From Bactericera cockerelli (Eukaryota > Arthropoda > Insecta > Hemiptera > Triozidae), in the NCBI GenBank assembly GCA_024516035.1, contig CM044955.1:43590592-43654591 (forward strand): 64,000 nucleotides of DNA. The letters are read 5' to 3'. The notes beneath the pieces are model-generated. The model was not told where the DNA came from, made no database searches, and saw only the letters and a list, made by a program, of their open reading frames with translations. Positions 12,801-27,900 of this stretch are shown here, one piece after another (positions within the stretch are counted from its first letter, which is position 1; each line of letters begins with the position of its first letter). Both the position numbers and the translations under genes were made by a program.

Positions 12801-15800
12801 AGTTTTGGTAAAATACTCAGATTATAAAAACCCTGTGTTCAACTATCCAAAATGTAAGTACCTGTTCAATAAAATCTATCATTTTTAAACCTAATATTGG
12901 ATACTTTCCTTCTAAATTTTAGTGCCTCCATCCTGGATAGTGGTTCCCAAAGACACCACGGTCCTGTACCAACAGAGTGCGGTCATTGACTGTCAAGCCA
13001 CCGGGAACCCTCAGCCCAGAATCTACTGGACCCGAGCTAGAGGTAGGCAAGGTATCTTTAAATACAAGGCTATTTCTTATAATCATCAGATATCTGAACT
13101 TGATATTGACTGTTCCTCAGATTAAGAAAATCTTTTGCTGAGAAATGAAACTTTCTAAGAATTCAATGACATTTGAGGATTATCCTATACTCTAATGGCC
13201 TCTCATAATTGGAGAATGTTACCTAATGATGAACTTGGTTTAAAAGTAGAAGCCATATTTGATTGTGTACCTATGCGTGAAACTGTCATGTTTGTGATTT
13301 AAGTTTTCCAAAGACCATAATACAAATGGGGCTATCTCTGATAGTTTTACACAGTTGTGCAATTTAAAACATGTCTTTAAACTTTCCACCACTTACTTTC
13401 AGAGGAAGCCCCCAACGATTTCATCCCCTTGGACTCTGACTCCCGGCTCATCATCTCTGTCAACGGGTCAATAGTCATCCGGTCTGCAGACCCCTTGCAT
13501 GAGGGCTTCTACTCCTGTAACGCTGAAAACTCCATCGGTAAAGTGCTCAGCAAAGTAGTCACTCTCAAAGTTAATGGTGAGTTTAATTTTTAGTCCCATC
13601 ATTCAGTTTCTTGGTTAACACTGGTGCGCCGAGAAGTATATTTACCTAAGAAACGTGTAGAGTAAGATGGTGATAAACCAACCTATTCACATGGCAAGCA
13701 ACCGTACCATACTTTCCTGTGATCATATAATAATGTTTTATCTAATATTTTATGAGACTCGAGTCGTTATGCTACTACGAAAAGGCTTCCTGAGGCTGTT
13801 ACCCTGTTACCTTCTCTCCTTTCCATATAAATACACAGAATTTATTATGTATTACTCATTTAGTAATTTCTACTTTCACAGTTCCCGCCCATTTCCGCGT
13901 ACGTTCGCTGAATGAGTCCGGCCTGGCGGGCCAAAGCATCACGCTCGCATGCGATGCAGATGGTGACGCGCCTATTCGCATCAGTTGGAACTACGGCGAT
14001 TATCGCGCCGGATCGCAACAGAGCGTTCAATCACGTCGCACCCAGACAGGCATCAGCTCACATCTGCGACTAGAACGGCTGAGTCGCTCTCACGCCAAGG
14101 CATATCACTGTCGCGCTACCAACGACTTTGGATCTGACGATATGATGATTTATCTATCGGTGAAAGGTAAGCCATTTTTAAATCATCTAAATTCTAAGTG
14201 TACAGAGAGTGAACAAAATTGAAGTCCCGTCAAATAAACCAAACATCATGGGGAACATCCCAGAGTTTAATAAATAGGTAGTGATTGAGGATTGAGAGTG
14301 CTTGAGCCCCTAGGGAGAAAGAGCTTTGAAAGGGGTCATTTTTGATTTTAAACTCTAAAATTAATCTTTACATCACCAAAATTATTACTTATTTTGACCT
14401 ACACTTTCAATTTTCTAGTTTTATTTATCGTATGGCTTTATTGCTCATCTCATAGTGAGAAGACATAAAATATTATGTAATAAACTTGATCAGGAAATCT
14501 GATGGCAGTGATTGTCTGATCGCCAAATTTGTCAGTACTTTAGCCGCATGTCAATGCGTTGCCCAGGGTGAACCACGAGGAGGCGTACTTTTCTAGTAAG
14601 TTGTGGAGACAAAAAAGACAAATGATATATGAGGTCCAATAGTAACATTCACACAGGACCATCTTCGTGTCTTCCGCTCAGACATAATTTGCTGGATGTC
14701 CTGGAGCAGGCTCAAATTTCAAGAAAACTCATCCCTTCTTGGTTCATTACATCGATTTCTCCCCAGAGCCCCCTGACCCCCCGGGAGAGCTGAGTGTAGC
14801 AGAGCTGGGGTCCCGCTGGATGAGGATAGATTGGGTACCGCTGTCTGGTTCAGTCCTCCACCACCTGGTGCAGCACAGGTTGGCAGGCCAGGACTTGTGG
14901 GTCAACACCACCGTGCCTGGCACCTCCAGCACCGCCCGCCTGACGGGTCTGAAGCCATCCACAGGTTACAGTGTTAGAGTCATAGCTGTTAATGATGTGG
15001 GACCGGGCAGTCCTTCCAAGGTCCTCGAAGCTCTGACGCTAAAAGAGGGTAAGTTTAGAGTTTAGGCAAAAGAACAAACCTCTTAATACCTTCACCAAGT
15101 ACAAAAAAAAGTTGTGTCTTTACCAAAAATATGTCCACAACATGTCAACAAACTCCAGCTAGGTCGCAATCAACCCTTCTTTAAAGAGAAATTGCTTTTC
15201 TCAAATATTGGCGTACTTACAATACCCAATACCTACTCTCAACATTATACCAACCTAGGTTGTTTTACCCTATAGAACATTTCTTATATCTAGGAACACT
15301 GGAACAATAATGTGAAATACACATCTTTTTTATTCCAGCTCCTACTGAGCCCCCCAGCAATGTGGTCATCGACAATGTCTCCTACCAGAGCATGGCAGTG
15401 CATTGGAAGGTGAGTGAGGTTAATTAAATTTTCAAGGACTTCTTTAGGAGCTTAGCTCTCTCGTGAGATTGGACATTCCCTCCAGTTTTAATGTATTTGT
15501 ATTTGTTCAAATACAAATACATTTAACGTATTTGTTCTTTTAATACCTGTGGATTAAACTGATAAATGTACTCGCGATTTACTTTTGAGTGTAGATATTG
15601 ATATATCTACAAAAGTATTTAGACGAAAATTATCACTAATCGAAGAGAATAGTAACAGTTCATGTTTTCTGACAAAAATTCGTTCATATCAATAAAAAAT
15701 CATTTTAAACTTGTTTCCTATTGCATAGCCTCCTCCTGTTTCGTCTTGGAACGGGGATCTCCTGGGCTACCAGATAATTTACCGCGACATTTCCAACACC

Positions 15801-18800
15801 GGTGGCGACACCGTGAGTCAAACCCGGGTCAAGAGCATCCAGTCCAAGCACAAGACGGACTATACTCTAACCAAACTCAAGTACTACACCAAGTATGAGA
15901 TCACGGTGCGCGCGTTCAACCAGATAGGGGCGGGCCCCACCTCTAGCCCCCAGTTTGTCAACACTTTGGAAGGGGGTTGGTATTTTTTCTTAATTAATTT
16001 AATAAACAATTTTAGATTTAAAAAAATTGACAACATGGACCTCTCAGTCCATGCGTCAAATTTTGTTCAAATAAGTCAATCATAGTCTGTCCCGGTAGCT
16101 CAGTGGTAAAGGCGGCACCCTGTGAATCCAGAGGTTCCAGAGGTCGTGGGTTCGAAACCCAGCCGGGACATGACAAGTTATCCTCCCATTTGGGATTTTT
16201 ACCACATAATAATATGTCTTGGGCTTACTGCTGGAATAATGGGACTTTAATAGTCTCAATCGGGCAGTATAAATAAGGCGATATTATTATTATATTATTA
16301 TCATAGTGTCCTGTTTAGCAGTTGGAAGGGAGATTTGGGAATCATGAGAGTTAGAAAGCTTTCTGGAACATGGTCATGAAAATGGAAATAAGGAAATGGT
16401 TCCTCCTAGTGCTTAAACACTCACAAATTCAATAACCATTGACATAAAACAATCAAATGCTAAAACGGTTCTTCAATGCTAAAATGGTCTAAAACCTCTC
16501 TGAAAATCATTTGAGTGGAAGGTGTATCGTAGATAATAATGAATAAGTAGAATTCCATACATGATTCTATTTGTTTAGAAAGCAGAATGTGTTGTCTGTC
16601 CCGGTAGCTCAGTGGTAAAGGCCACTCTGTGAATCTAGAAATTCCAGACGTCGTGGGTTTGAAACCCAGCCGGGACATGACAATTTATCCTCCCATTTGG
16701 GATTTTTGCCCCATAATAACATGGGCTTACTGCTGGAATAATGGGACTTTAATAGTACTAATCGGGCAGTATAAATAAGACGATATTATTATTATAATTA
16801 TTACCTGTAAAAAAAACCAACATGGTCTAGTATTGGAGCAAATATTGATCTTATCTACTTCCACTTCTAGAAATTCCAGACGTCGTGGATTCGAAATCCA
16901 GCCGGGACGTGACAAGTTATCCTCCTATTAGGGATTTTTACCACATAATAATAAATGTCTTGGGCTTACTGTTGGAATAATAGGACTTTAATAGTACTAA
17001 TCGGGCAGTATAAATAAGACGATATTAGAATTATTATTATCTGTAACAAAAACCAACATGGTCTAGTATTGGAGCAAATTTTGATCTTATCTATTTCCAG
17101 TCCCTGAAGACCCACCCCGGGGAATCCGCTGCAACGCGCTGTCCTCTCAAAGCCTCCGCATTCGTTGGGAGCCTCCTCTACCTTCTCGTCGTAATGGCAT
17201 CATCCAGGGCTACAAGACTTATTACAAACGCATCATGTCCAACTCCAAATCTGAGTTTCAGAAGACGACCAACCTGGAGACCAATTTGCATGGACTGTAC
17301 AAGTTTTCCAACTACAGGTGATATTTTTATGAAATTTAGAACAGAATTTCATTTCACTTCTTACAATTAAAATAATAATAATAATAATACAAAGGGGTTC
17401 ATCTAATGATTTTTAATTTTTAGTCATGTAATAAAAACCAATCTCTCTTATAAAACGACAGTTTTATCAAACAAGATGGACGTTTGGTGGGGAAACGTTT
17501 TGACTTTGAACGAAATACCTACAAATCATAGAGCTGACTTAAGTTAAGTTTTTTACAGTCGTTCTTCTGTATATTTTTTTTAATTTTTAGAACAATTTGT
17601 TTTATTGAAGGAAGATTTAACAATTTAAGTCTACCTTTTTCTGTATCTTTAATACAAGCCTAATATGTTCACCTGTCACTCATTTCTTTTCCTTCTCAAT
17701 ATCTCCATTTAGTATCCGCGTGTTGGCATTCACTCTGAGTGGAGATGGGGTCCAGTCTCCTCCTGTGTACTGTGTGACCGACGAAGACATGCCAGGACCT
17801 CCTGAGCAAATCAAAGCATCCGTTATGTCGCCGGACAGTCTGCTCATCTCGTGGCAGCCTCCCGCCAACCCCAATGGACTGGTCCTCAAGTATAACATCT
17901 ACGTACAGCATGGCAAGAAACCCCCCGTGAAAGAGGTAGGAACTGAGGATGAACACCAACCATTTCGCCTCTGACAACACAAAGAGGCGTAAACCACAAT
18001 TTTTTGAAATCGGTTTTATTGCTTGAATTGAGTCTACTAGTGCTATATTTTGTTCTCACAAATAGACGTAATCCAATTATAATCCAAAGAAAAGATACAA
18101 CAAAAATTGAAATCAGGCGTGTCCCTCATTTTCTCTTTTTCAGACAAATCAAATAGGCGTAAATCGATAGTCACGGTTAAATAATCAAATTTGGCAACAG
18201 AAAAAGTTCGTATGGTCATTCACGGGTACAGGGAAGTGATACACGGGTACACGGATTCCTACCGTGAACAGAAAATTTACGCACAAGAAAACTCATTTTG
18301 GCTCTCCTGTAAAATTTCGAAAATGTGGTTTACGCCTCTTTGTGTTGTCAGAGGCTATTTGTCAGTCTAACAGATTGGTTTTTATAGGTATTTTTTTTAA
18401 TCTTAATTCTATTTTAGATTTTTATCTTAGGTTAATACCTTCATTTATTTTATCTTGTATTGTATATTTTCATACGTTGCCAACCCCTATCAATTTTTGT
18501 AACAAAGGGGTTGGCAACGTATGAAAATATACAATACAAGATAAAATAAATGAAGGTATTAACCTAAGATAAAAATCTAAAATAGAATTAAGATTAAAAA
18601 AAATAAAATCTACCTTACCTTACCTAACAGATTGGTTAGACTGACTATTAGTTTCAATAGATTTCAACTCTGCTAAAATCTGAATAATAATGTATTATTA
18701 CAATAACCTTTACTTATACGAGATATCGATATTAGAAATCATAGATATCGTATTGTAATTACAGTGCAATGAATCTTCTATTCCAAAACGACTCACTGTG

Positions 18801-18955
18801 CTCTTTTTACTTTCCTTATCCTATAATAAGGAAAGTATTGTATTCGTCGAAAATTTGACCTACCCAGTTTTTCACATTTCTGGACGAATCAAAGCCTCAG
18901 GATACCAAAAAAGTTGTTTTCAGCCATTGGTCCGTGCGTCTGTCTGTCTGTCTGT

Positions 18956-18987
<32 letters not shown>

Positions 18988-21900
18988 CAACAGGATATCT
19001 CAAGAACGGTTAGAGCTAGAGACTTGAAATTTGGTATGGAAATTAATTTTATACACCAGACGAACCACGAAGCTTCTGGTTGCAATCGGCCGCAGAATGC
19101 GGCCGCAGGGCCGCAAATATTGGCCGCAAGCGCCGTTTCTATGAATTGGTTAAAGATACAAAAAAAGTTAGAGAACAACATTTTCTTAGATTAAAAAAAT
19201 AATAGGGGTCTATTCTGATCATTTTTTTGATATCTTGAACTTTTTCGAACTCGGCCCCAATTTACCGGTACTTTGGGGGGAACCCGCTTGGACTAACTTT
19301 TTTATTATTCATCCTAGATGGGGGTTGTGACATATCATATCCAATGATTTTAAGGTGCTAATTACGAATTTGATGTTTATTTTTAGCTAAATGTTACCTT
19401 TGAGTCACCAGTGGCTTTTGGTTCCGTTTCCATTCCTAATATGATAAGGAAAGTCGTGTGATGTTTACACCAGATTTTTTCCAGGTTGTGTTCGGTGACA
19501 GCACCCTGATCTACGAGTGCCGTCACCTGAAGGATGGAGTGGTGTACAAGATATGGGTGAAGGCGGTAACCCATGTGGGGGAGGGGGACTCTAGCTCGGT
19601 GGTGCTGCAGACACCCACTGCCAGGGGTAAGAATTTTGCTACGCGATCACAGGCCGGGAAAAAATATTTTAGAATCATAGATAATAAATACTAAATAGTG
19701 TCTACTGACAGGGCACTTTCCTTTAAAATTTCCACAAACCAAAATGACCAGAATAATTGATGGATTTGGCGAAAATAAACTTATAGTCATTATTTTATTT
19801 AATTTACGTATTCAAAAAGTAGTTTAAACGTAAATTCTCTGCCTATAACACGCGTAGGGTAAAAGTAAGTAATTTAACTGTTGTGTCCACACATCACGAA
19901 GTACTTAAGAGTCCTTGAGCAAAAGTTCAAACTCTTATTTCTGTTGAATTTTGTGATTAATTAATTTTTTTGAGAAAATAAGGAAAGTAAAAGAGGAAAC
20001 AAAGACAAAAATAACTAATAGATAAGTTTAGTATGAAAAAAGTTAAAATATTAGTTTAGAATAATTAGGTAGTTTAGGTACCCACTCCTTCGCGAGAGAA
20101 AAATTACTACAACTCCGGGACTAGCTCGAAATAAAAACAAATTATCGGAAAAAATATTTTTTCGAGAATTGGTTAAAAAAAAAATAATTCAAACTTTTGG
20201 CGTAAAAGATTTTTTTCTGGACATGGAGTGAGACAACCAGGAACAAATAATAATAAACTTATATATGTAGTATTAATATATTAGATACTGCAATATATTC
20301 AATGCATTTACGGACTATTTTGAATGTTATTATCTTAATTTGAAATATGTACCTTCCTTTTCAGCATCAGCCCAGATCGCCTCATTCTCTCGCAAGATAG
20401 AAAGTTCGGCTCAGTCAGTTATAACTCTGCCCTGTGTTATGGTGGGTCTCCCCGCTCCCAGTAGAATCTGGAGGTCTCCCGCGGGTGCTATTATCAGAGA
20501 CGATTCGGCTTTCTCTCGGTGAGCGATCTTTTTGTGAAGCTGCTCCTTGTGACTTATTATTGTTAATTACATAGGGGGCTAGACGATTAATAAAATATAT
20601 AGTTTTCAGAAAACATAACGTGCTTGCTGGAACTTGGCCTGGCGCACTGCCGTGCGCTCAGATCCTCATTTGATAAAATAAAAATACTTATGCTTAGTTC
20701 CGAATAACAATTTTTGATTATTGAAAAATATGAGCTCTTTGACATAGTGATTTGGAGTTTAGGGTACTCTCAGAGTACAGGAAATTTTGTGATAGTGAAC
20801 CACTTTAGTTTCTTTGTGGTTATAGTTTTATATTTATGAGAGAGTGTATTTATATTTACAGTTCAATGAGTGAAGTGCTCTTTAGGGATTTTATTACGTA
20901 AACACAAAATACAAAATATCTCCTCCATCTTTGAGCATCTTGGTACGGTGCCCATCACTGCTGCAGAATTTCCTCTCTGAATGACGAGTGAAATTCTTTG
21001 ACCAGAGAATACAGCAGCCAGAAAATGTATCATAATGAAGAAAAAAAAAAAAAAAAAATGAAAAACACAAAATATATCATACCTACATGAGGTAAGTAGG
21101 TACCCAACTACTCTGTGATATTTCTCTCATGGACTGTTTGTCTTTTCTGTTAGCACAGAATCCTCTCGGATGGCAGCCTCTACATCGGGCCTCTCACCCA
21201 AGACATGGTGGGCAACTATTCCTGCCTGGCAGACAACATATTCGGCAAGGATGAGATCTCCTACCAAGTCTCCATCCTGTCTCCCCCCGGGGTCCCCAAC
21301 ATCTTGCTTCAGTCCACCACTACACACAGCATCTCCATTCTGTGGAAGCCCTCCTATGATGGAGGTGCTCTTATAACACGTGAGTTATTTTCATTTTAAG
21401 AAGGATTTTATCTTTGATAAATAACAATAAGTTATAATAAAATATGTATATTTAAAAGTTTGACTACGTATAAACAAAAACAATTCTTTTAATTATACCC
21501 GTAAGTTATCATCGTGCGAATATATTTTATACTGTTGAAAGTGAGATTTGGAGATTTAGGGAGTGAGAGAGATATCTGGAATAAGAACCTGGTTTTTTCA
21601 GTGTGCCATTGAAACTAGGCTTCAATTTTTCAATTTCTCATCGTATTTTATTCCAAAACAACTCCTTTTTATCACTTCATACTGTTACGTGCCCAGCCAG
21701 ACGGTCTATTCTGAAGTTGGAAAGGAAATTCTCGTTTCTGTTTCAGACTACATCGTCTCGTATCGAGACAGAAGTGACAACTGGCAGCAGATTCATGTGG
21801 ACTCAGAATACCGGGAGTTCACTCTCACCCAGCTTAAGTGCGGCACTCACTACAAGATCAACATCAAGCTAGTCAACTCCATCGGAGAGAGCAAACCCAG

Positions 21901-24900
21901 CAAGACCATAGCCGCTAGCACTAAGGGAGAAGGTCAGCTACTAGACATGATTGGAGAAAAATACTGTACTAGTCTTCGACTGACTCGATGTGCCTTAAAG
22001 ACATCACGACTTTTTTTTAAAGGTAGTTGTGCCCCGGAACCGCTTTCGCTTTACACAAGGCACTTTACCTTTACATCCATGCCATTCCGGAAACGAAAAA
22101 ACTCGGTTAGAATTATCCGCTCCGGCCGAGATTCGAACACGCAACCTCCGGGTCAGCAACCAATGCTCTTAATCACTGAGACAAGTGAAGACTAGTTCGT
22201 TCTTTTTATTTAATCATGATCTTACTTGAAAAAGAATTCCTCTTGAAATGATTCATTATTATCAAACAAGAAAATAAGTTAGACATTGTAATATGGGCTT
22301 TGTCTTATACCTACCATAGGTGTAAAATAGATACCTACCGTAGGTGTGTTTGAAGCAATGATATTTTTCGGTTCCAGGTGTGGTTAGCTCTTTGAGAAGG
22401 TGGGTTTTTAGTGGGTGGAAATCCCACACCCCAAGTCAGGATGACCTGGGTGTCTTTAAAAGATTTTTTTCCTGCCTTCAACCAAAAAAAAAACCATAGG
22501 TGTGTAACATAAATTTCATTAGAAAAAAACTGGATTTATATTCGAACTTACAACAAGCTGATGTATTAACACACAACTGGCTGAACCTTTCGACCACCGA
22601 TTCCATACGATACCACCCCCCCCCCCCCCAATCTTGTGTTCCAGTTCCCGGCTCCGCAGTACTGGAGGAGATTCTCTCCATCAACTCCACCAGTGTCACT
22701 CTCTTCCTGGATGCGATCCCTGTGGGGTTGTGCACGCTCAATGAGATCAAGGTCACCTACAGACCACAAGGTTTGTTTGATTTAACTATAAATAATTAAA
22801 CCTTTATTTGGAACATAAATATTACATACATCAAAATTAATACATACATCAGAACAACTGGTTCCAATTCAGCTTATTTGCTGAGGTACTTTTTTGATTT
22901 AACTAGTGCCATTTTTTCACCTCTAGATCATTCGAGACGGTTGCTAGTTTGAAAGATGATAGTATGTATCATCTGTCAAACATGATATTTTTTTTTTTTT
23001 TTTTTTTTTAATGGCTTAAGAAGTCTTGCGACTTCTACTTACCAGCTTTAATCAAACATGATAGTAAGTCAGAACACAGATTGGAATCATAAGAGCTCTC
23101 CGAATACGAGGCACGAGATACAAGCTAACCTCGTATGGATTTGAAGATAGAGCTGCGCTTTCATACATTGAAGATTAAATTAGAAAAAAATGATAGTATG
23201 TATTGAACTGTAATTAATAGGTACTGGCACATTATTTAGACTTAATTTAGAAGGTAACTCACTGGTGTTTGAATTGAAATACCAAGCCCATTACCGATGA
23301 AATTACGAGCTTTCGTGATAGGGTACTGTACAAGTGTACAAATTAAGAGTTTGATAATTTTTTAAAAAGTCGAAGTACCTATTGTAAATATGCGCCTTGT
23401 ATTAAAGTAATAGGTATCTAATAATAAAAGAGAGTTTTAGAATTTCAGGTATTCCAATCTAAAATCGGAAATGTTTTAGCTGCCATGTCTACAAATTTTT
23501 AATGTATTTTCAGATCAAACGGAGTGGATCAGCATTCCTTTATCTAACTTAGACGACGCCCTGGAAACACCTTTGGTTGTTGAAAATCTTCTGCCAGCTA
23601 CGAGGTACGAACTGTTGATCGCGGCAAAGAATGACGCGGGCTCTACCAGCAAGAATTACGTGTTCGCCACTTTATCTATCAATGGCGGTGAGTCAATTTA
23701 TTATAACAAATCTCCGACAAACTTTTTCAATATTTTCCCCAAATCATCTTTGCTCGAGAGTGTGTGCTCAATTTGATTACAATCGCTATATTAATTTCTG
23801 GATGGCTATGCTAATCTGCTGCTTCAGGTATTCAGATGATCTCAGTTCATAGGTCTGAGTTGCCAGATATTGTCCTAGATTTTGTAGCAAATTTTTCGCA
23901 CTGTCACACCACGGCCCTTGAATTTCAACAGCAAATGGAACAAAATGTAGTCTCTGCTAATGAGTTCGGCTTTGAGTACTTATGATACCTTGTTTGTGAA
24001 TAACAAAAACAAGATAATTGATCTATTTTTTTATTTATTTTTTATTCCAGACATTGTTCCTCTAGAGCTGATCCCAGAACATGCTAGTTCGATTCTTTAC
24101 AAACTCAACTTTATGATTCCTGCGGTGTGCGGTATAGCTGCCATTCTGATCGTAGCTCTGGTCGCGCTAGGGTGCTTCACCAACAAAAAACGGTAACTGA
24201 AATTAGATACTATTTGTTGATTTTCCATTATTTAATCTACGTACAATAATATGCCACATATTTAGAAAACTCTTAATCACATTCACAGTATTAGAAAACT
24301 TTTAATCACATTATTTCTCGTAATTTTCATTACAAAAGGAAATTGTGTAGAATTTCAAAGTACATACACGCATGTCAATGAAGCTATAATGAATAATAAT
24401 AATAAAAACACTTTTTAATGGAAGGTAACCACCAGGCGAGGTTATTACTCAAAGCATTTTCTACCACCTAACCCTGAGAGTCTTGTTATTCTGTGGTCAC
24501 AAACTCAAATTAATGAGGAAAAATTCATGCACTGGGTGGGTTTCGAACATGCACTGGGTGAGTTACCTGGATTATCAGACTAGCGCGTTGTAGCGTGCGC
24601 CGTGATCGCCGTGTCATACTAAGTGCTGTACTATTATCTTTTCATGTTTGTTAAATAATGTACCGAACTTCTCACTTTTACATCTCTCTACATTGTAATG
24701 AGTACCCAAACCAAATTTTGACGTGTGAGAATCAGGTTCGTTATAATCCTGTTTAGATTGAATTGAATTGAAATTGAATACCATTCAATTTTAATATTCT
24801 GCACTGCAGTCTTTGCTTCTTGACTACCAGGGCACATTGAAGATTGGTGTTACTTCTTTCTGTTTTCATTCAGGAAAAACCAAAGGAACGATCACTCTGA

Positions 24901-27900
24901 CAATTCCAAATGCCTCATTGAGCTTCAGAACAAGAAGAACTCTGAGACCCAGCAGCATCACACCTACTCCCCCTCCCCCCTCCGCAAAGGAGATTCCTCC
25001 CTCTCCGCTCATAAAGGTAGTGATACCTCAGGTAGGTGAAAATGAGGAGGAAGTACTGTTTCTACAATTCGGACATAATGTACAGTAATAATAATAATAA
25101 TATTGCCTTATTTATACTGCCCGATTAGGACTATTAAAGTCCCATTATTTCAGAAGTAAGCCCAAGACATATTATTATCTGGTAAAAATCCCAAATGGGA
25201 GGATACCTTGTCATTTCGAACCCACGACCTCTGGAACCTTTACCACTGAGCTACCGGGACAGACTGTACATAATATCTAGTTAGCGATAGACTATCGAGA
25301 TAGATTGAGTAAGAAACAAATATTTATAATTCTATTTGACCTACGACAGTAGACTAGGACTACGACAGTACACTAGGCCAAGTTTCGGTAAATACGTATT
25401 TAAAATGTGTCCTTATTGATTCTTATAATCTCCTTGATATATTACAACAGGAAGAGAAGCACATAATTATTTTGAAGAAAAATAACTGAAGCATTTACAA
25501 AGATTAATCGCATGTAACTCTAGGCCGCAAAATAGGGATCAAAATAAAAGTAGATTTCATTTTTTCATTTTGCAGATTCGAGGTAGTTCAGAATTTATTA
25601 AAATATCTAAATTCAAGTGCTTTGAGCTACTCATCACAGTTTTTCATAAGAATCTATTTTCAGAAGTACCACCAACCACAAAGCTTCATAAAAACCCTAA
25701 AATATCTTTCAGGGCCAGACTACGAGATCTGCCCCTATGCCACGTTTAGTCTTCCCACTGCCAATCACACCATGCAGTTCCAAACCTTCTCCCAGCTAGA
25801 CTGCTACGAGGGCAGACCACCTCATAGCAACAAGTCCATCAGCAGGAGTGCTAAGCTGAAGCATCAGGCCATGTCTCAGCCCCAGACCAGTAGTCCTCCT
25901 GATGGTCTTAGCCTTGGTAAATAACTACGATTTTCCATTAGGTATAATAAAATTGTCGGATTTTTTTAAATTATTTTAAATGTTGTAGTATGTCTAAGTG
26001 AATAACTAATAAATAGGACAGATATTATCATGGAGAACAAGATAACGGAACTTCATGATTCTTTTATGAATTAAATGTACAAACACAAGGTTTAAATGTT
26101 ACAACTGCTAGCTTTACAAAGTTTAATGAAATCACATTCTTATGATCGCCGTGTAACTCTGTAGGTATGCAATGTGCAATATACGGATATTGGTGGATGT
26201 GCTCAGAACACTTTATTTTCTCAACTCGTACATATTTTGCACGGAATAATTTTGATATTCATAATTTTATTTCTCAAGCTTGTGTATTCAAATAATTCTC
26301 CTCTCCAGGATCTTGTTCATTAGTAAATGGAGACAGAATATACAATTTCCTTGGTTTAGAAAACGTTTCTAGTAGCCCGTTCCAGAAACACTCTCCACTC
26401 TCACAATCTCCCCTTCAACTGTCACATAACACACTCTCATTGGTTAATTTGATCACAATAACCAATCAGAGTGCGCTGTGTGACAGTTCAAACAGATATT
26501 CGGGGATTTTGAGAGTGGAGATTGTTTCTAGAACGGGCTACAGTAATTCAAACAGATTACAATAAGTGAGAGAACTCTGTAACAGAGAATTTTGAATTGG
26601 TGTTAAAGGGACATTGAAAAACTCTGACAAATAATGAATTTCCAGAGATCTCATGCATATCCAGCCAGCAGACGCTTCCAGTTGGGCGGAAGAGTCATGT
26701 GGTGGTGCAAGGAGGCGAGACTTGTATGTTCATGTCGGACTCAGATAGCAGTGGTCCGAGGAGGTACAAGCACAGGCCTCCGCTAGCGGGTGAGTGGCTC
26801 AGTCTGGAGGTGTGGGTTCTAATCTAGTTTGGAAGTGTGGGTTCTAATCTAGTGTGGAGGTGTGGGTTCTAATCTAGTGTGGAGGTGTAGGGATGACGAT
26901 ATTATATCGATAATATCGAATATCGATATTCTGCTTTCGATATATCGATATTTTATATCGATATTAAGGTTCCGATATTATATCGATATATCGAAAAAAA
27001 AAGACAATATCGAATAAAAATATCGCTATCGGGACTCGGGACATTTTTCTATCAAATGTGATCCACTAATCTTCTGGCAAAACCATGATAATCACTTTCC
27101 AAAGGTTGCTCTTAAATATTTAAGCCTTGTTAGCACTTCTGTTCCTTCTGAACGCCTATTTTCACATGCTAGTGCTATCATGAGACCTGAACGAAACTGA
27201 CTCTCCCCCCAGAAATTGAATGCACTCCTATTTCTCAACTCTCTGGGAAGAGAATGGTGGGATATCTAGAAATATTAGTATTAAATAAATGGTGTGAACA
27301 GAAACTGTTTGTTTTTATTGTTATTGTTATTTTATAGTTTAGATGTACCTACATAAACATAAAATATGAGTTTGAGCAATGGCTTCTAATAATAAACAAA
27401 TGTATATTTTTTGTTCCCGTCGTACATCACAAAAGAGAAGAGAGACAGGAAAGGAGAGAAAGTCAATCATTCCGGGAACGGAAAAATCTTTAGATAAATT
27501 TTTGCCCTGGGCGGGAATTGAACTTGCGGCCTAGTGACTCAAAGTTAGATACACTAACCACTGTGCCAACTTAGGCTGGCTTGAAGTCTTTAGACTCCTT
27601 TGCAGTTTGCCTGTTATTAATATGTAGCCTTTTCATCCCACATACCGTAGTAAGCAGCATGTTTTATTATCTCATGCGGTTAGCGGTTACCGATATTGAA
27701 AATATCGATATTCCCAATATCGATATTCAACCCATCGATAATATCGGATATCGATATTATGGTTTCGATATTATCGATATACCTAATATCGATATTTTCG
27801 TTTCGATATTGCAACCCTATGGAGGTGTGGGTTCTAATATAGTGTCTTCATAATTTATTTGATGCGAAATAGGCTCACGCACATAATATCAGAATACATA

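Larger units (their letters stand above)
26880..27827. mobile_element. hAT element with ATATCGATATT-rich ends and 8-bp target duplication
   Basis: The element spans 26888-27819 (932 bp). It opens TAGGGATGACGATATT and closes with AATATCGAAACG..-like inverse ending GCAACCCTA; both ends carry many ATATCGATATT palindromes. TGGAGGTG flanks it at 26880-26887 and 27820-27827; because the target is a minisatellite this repeat alone is weak, but a hAT transposase remnant inside supports the call. A tRNA-like SINE is nested at about 27505-27580. Confidence 0.85.

Noticed and set aside
16085..16170. Possible functional tRNA gene
   Set aside because: A and B boxes are present, but the anticodon arm has extra bases and the same unit with a shared tail recurs six times; it is a SINE head.
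18934..19194. ORF spanning the (TG)n tract
   Set aside because: Cys/Val strings come from the microsatellite; the region is a dispersed repeat.
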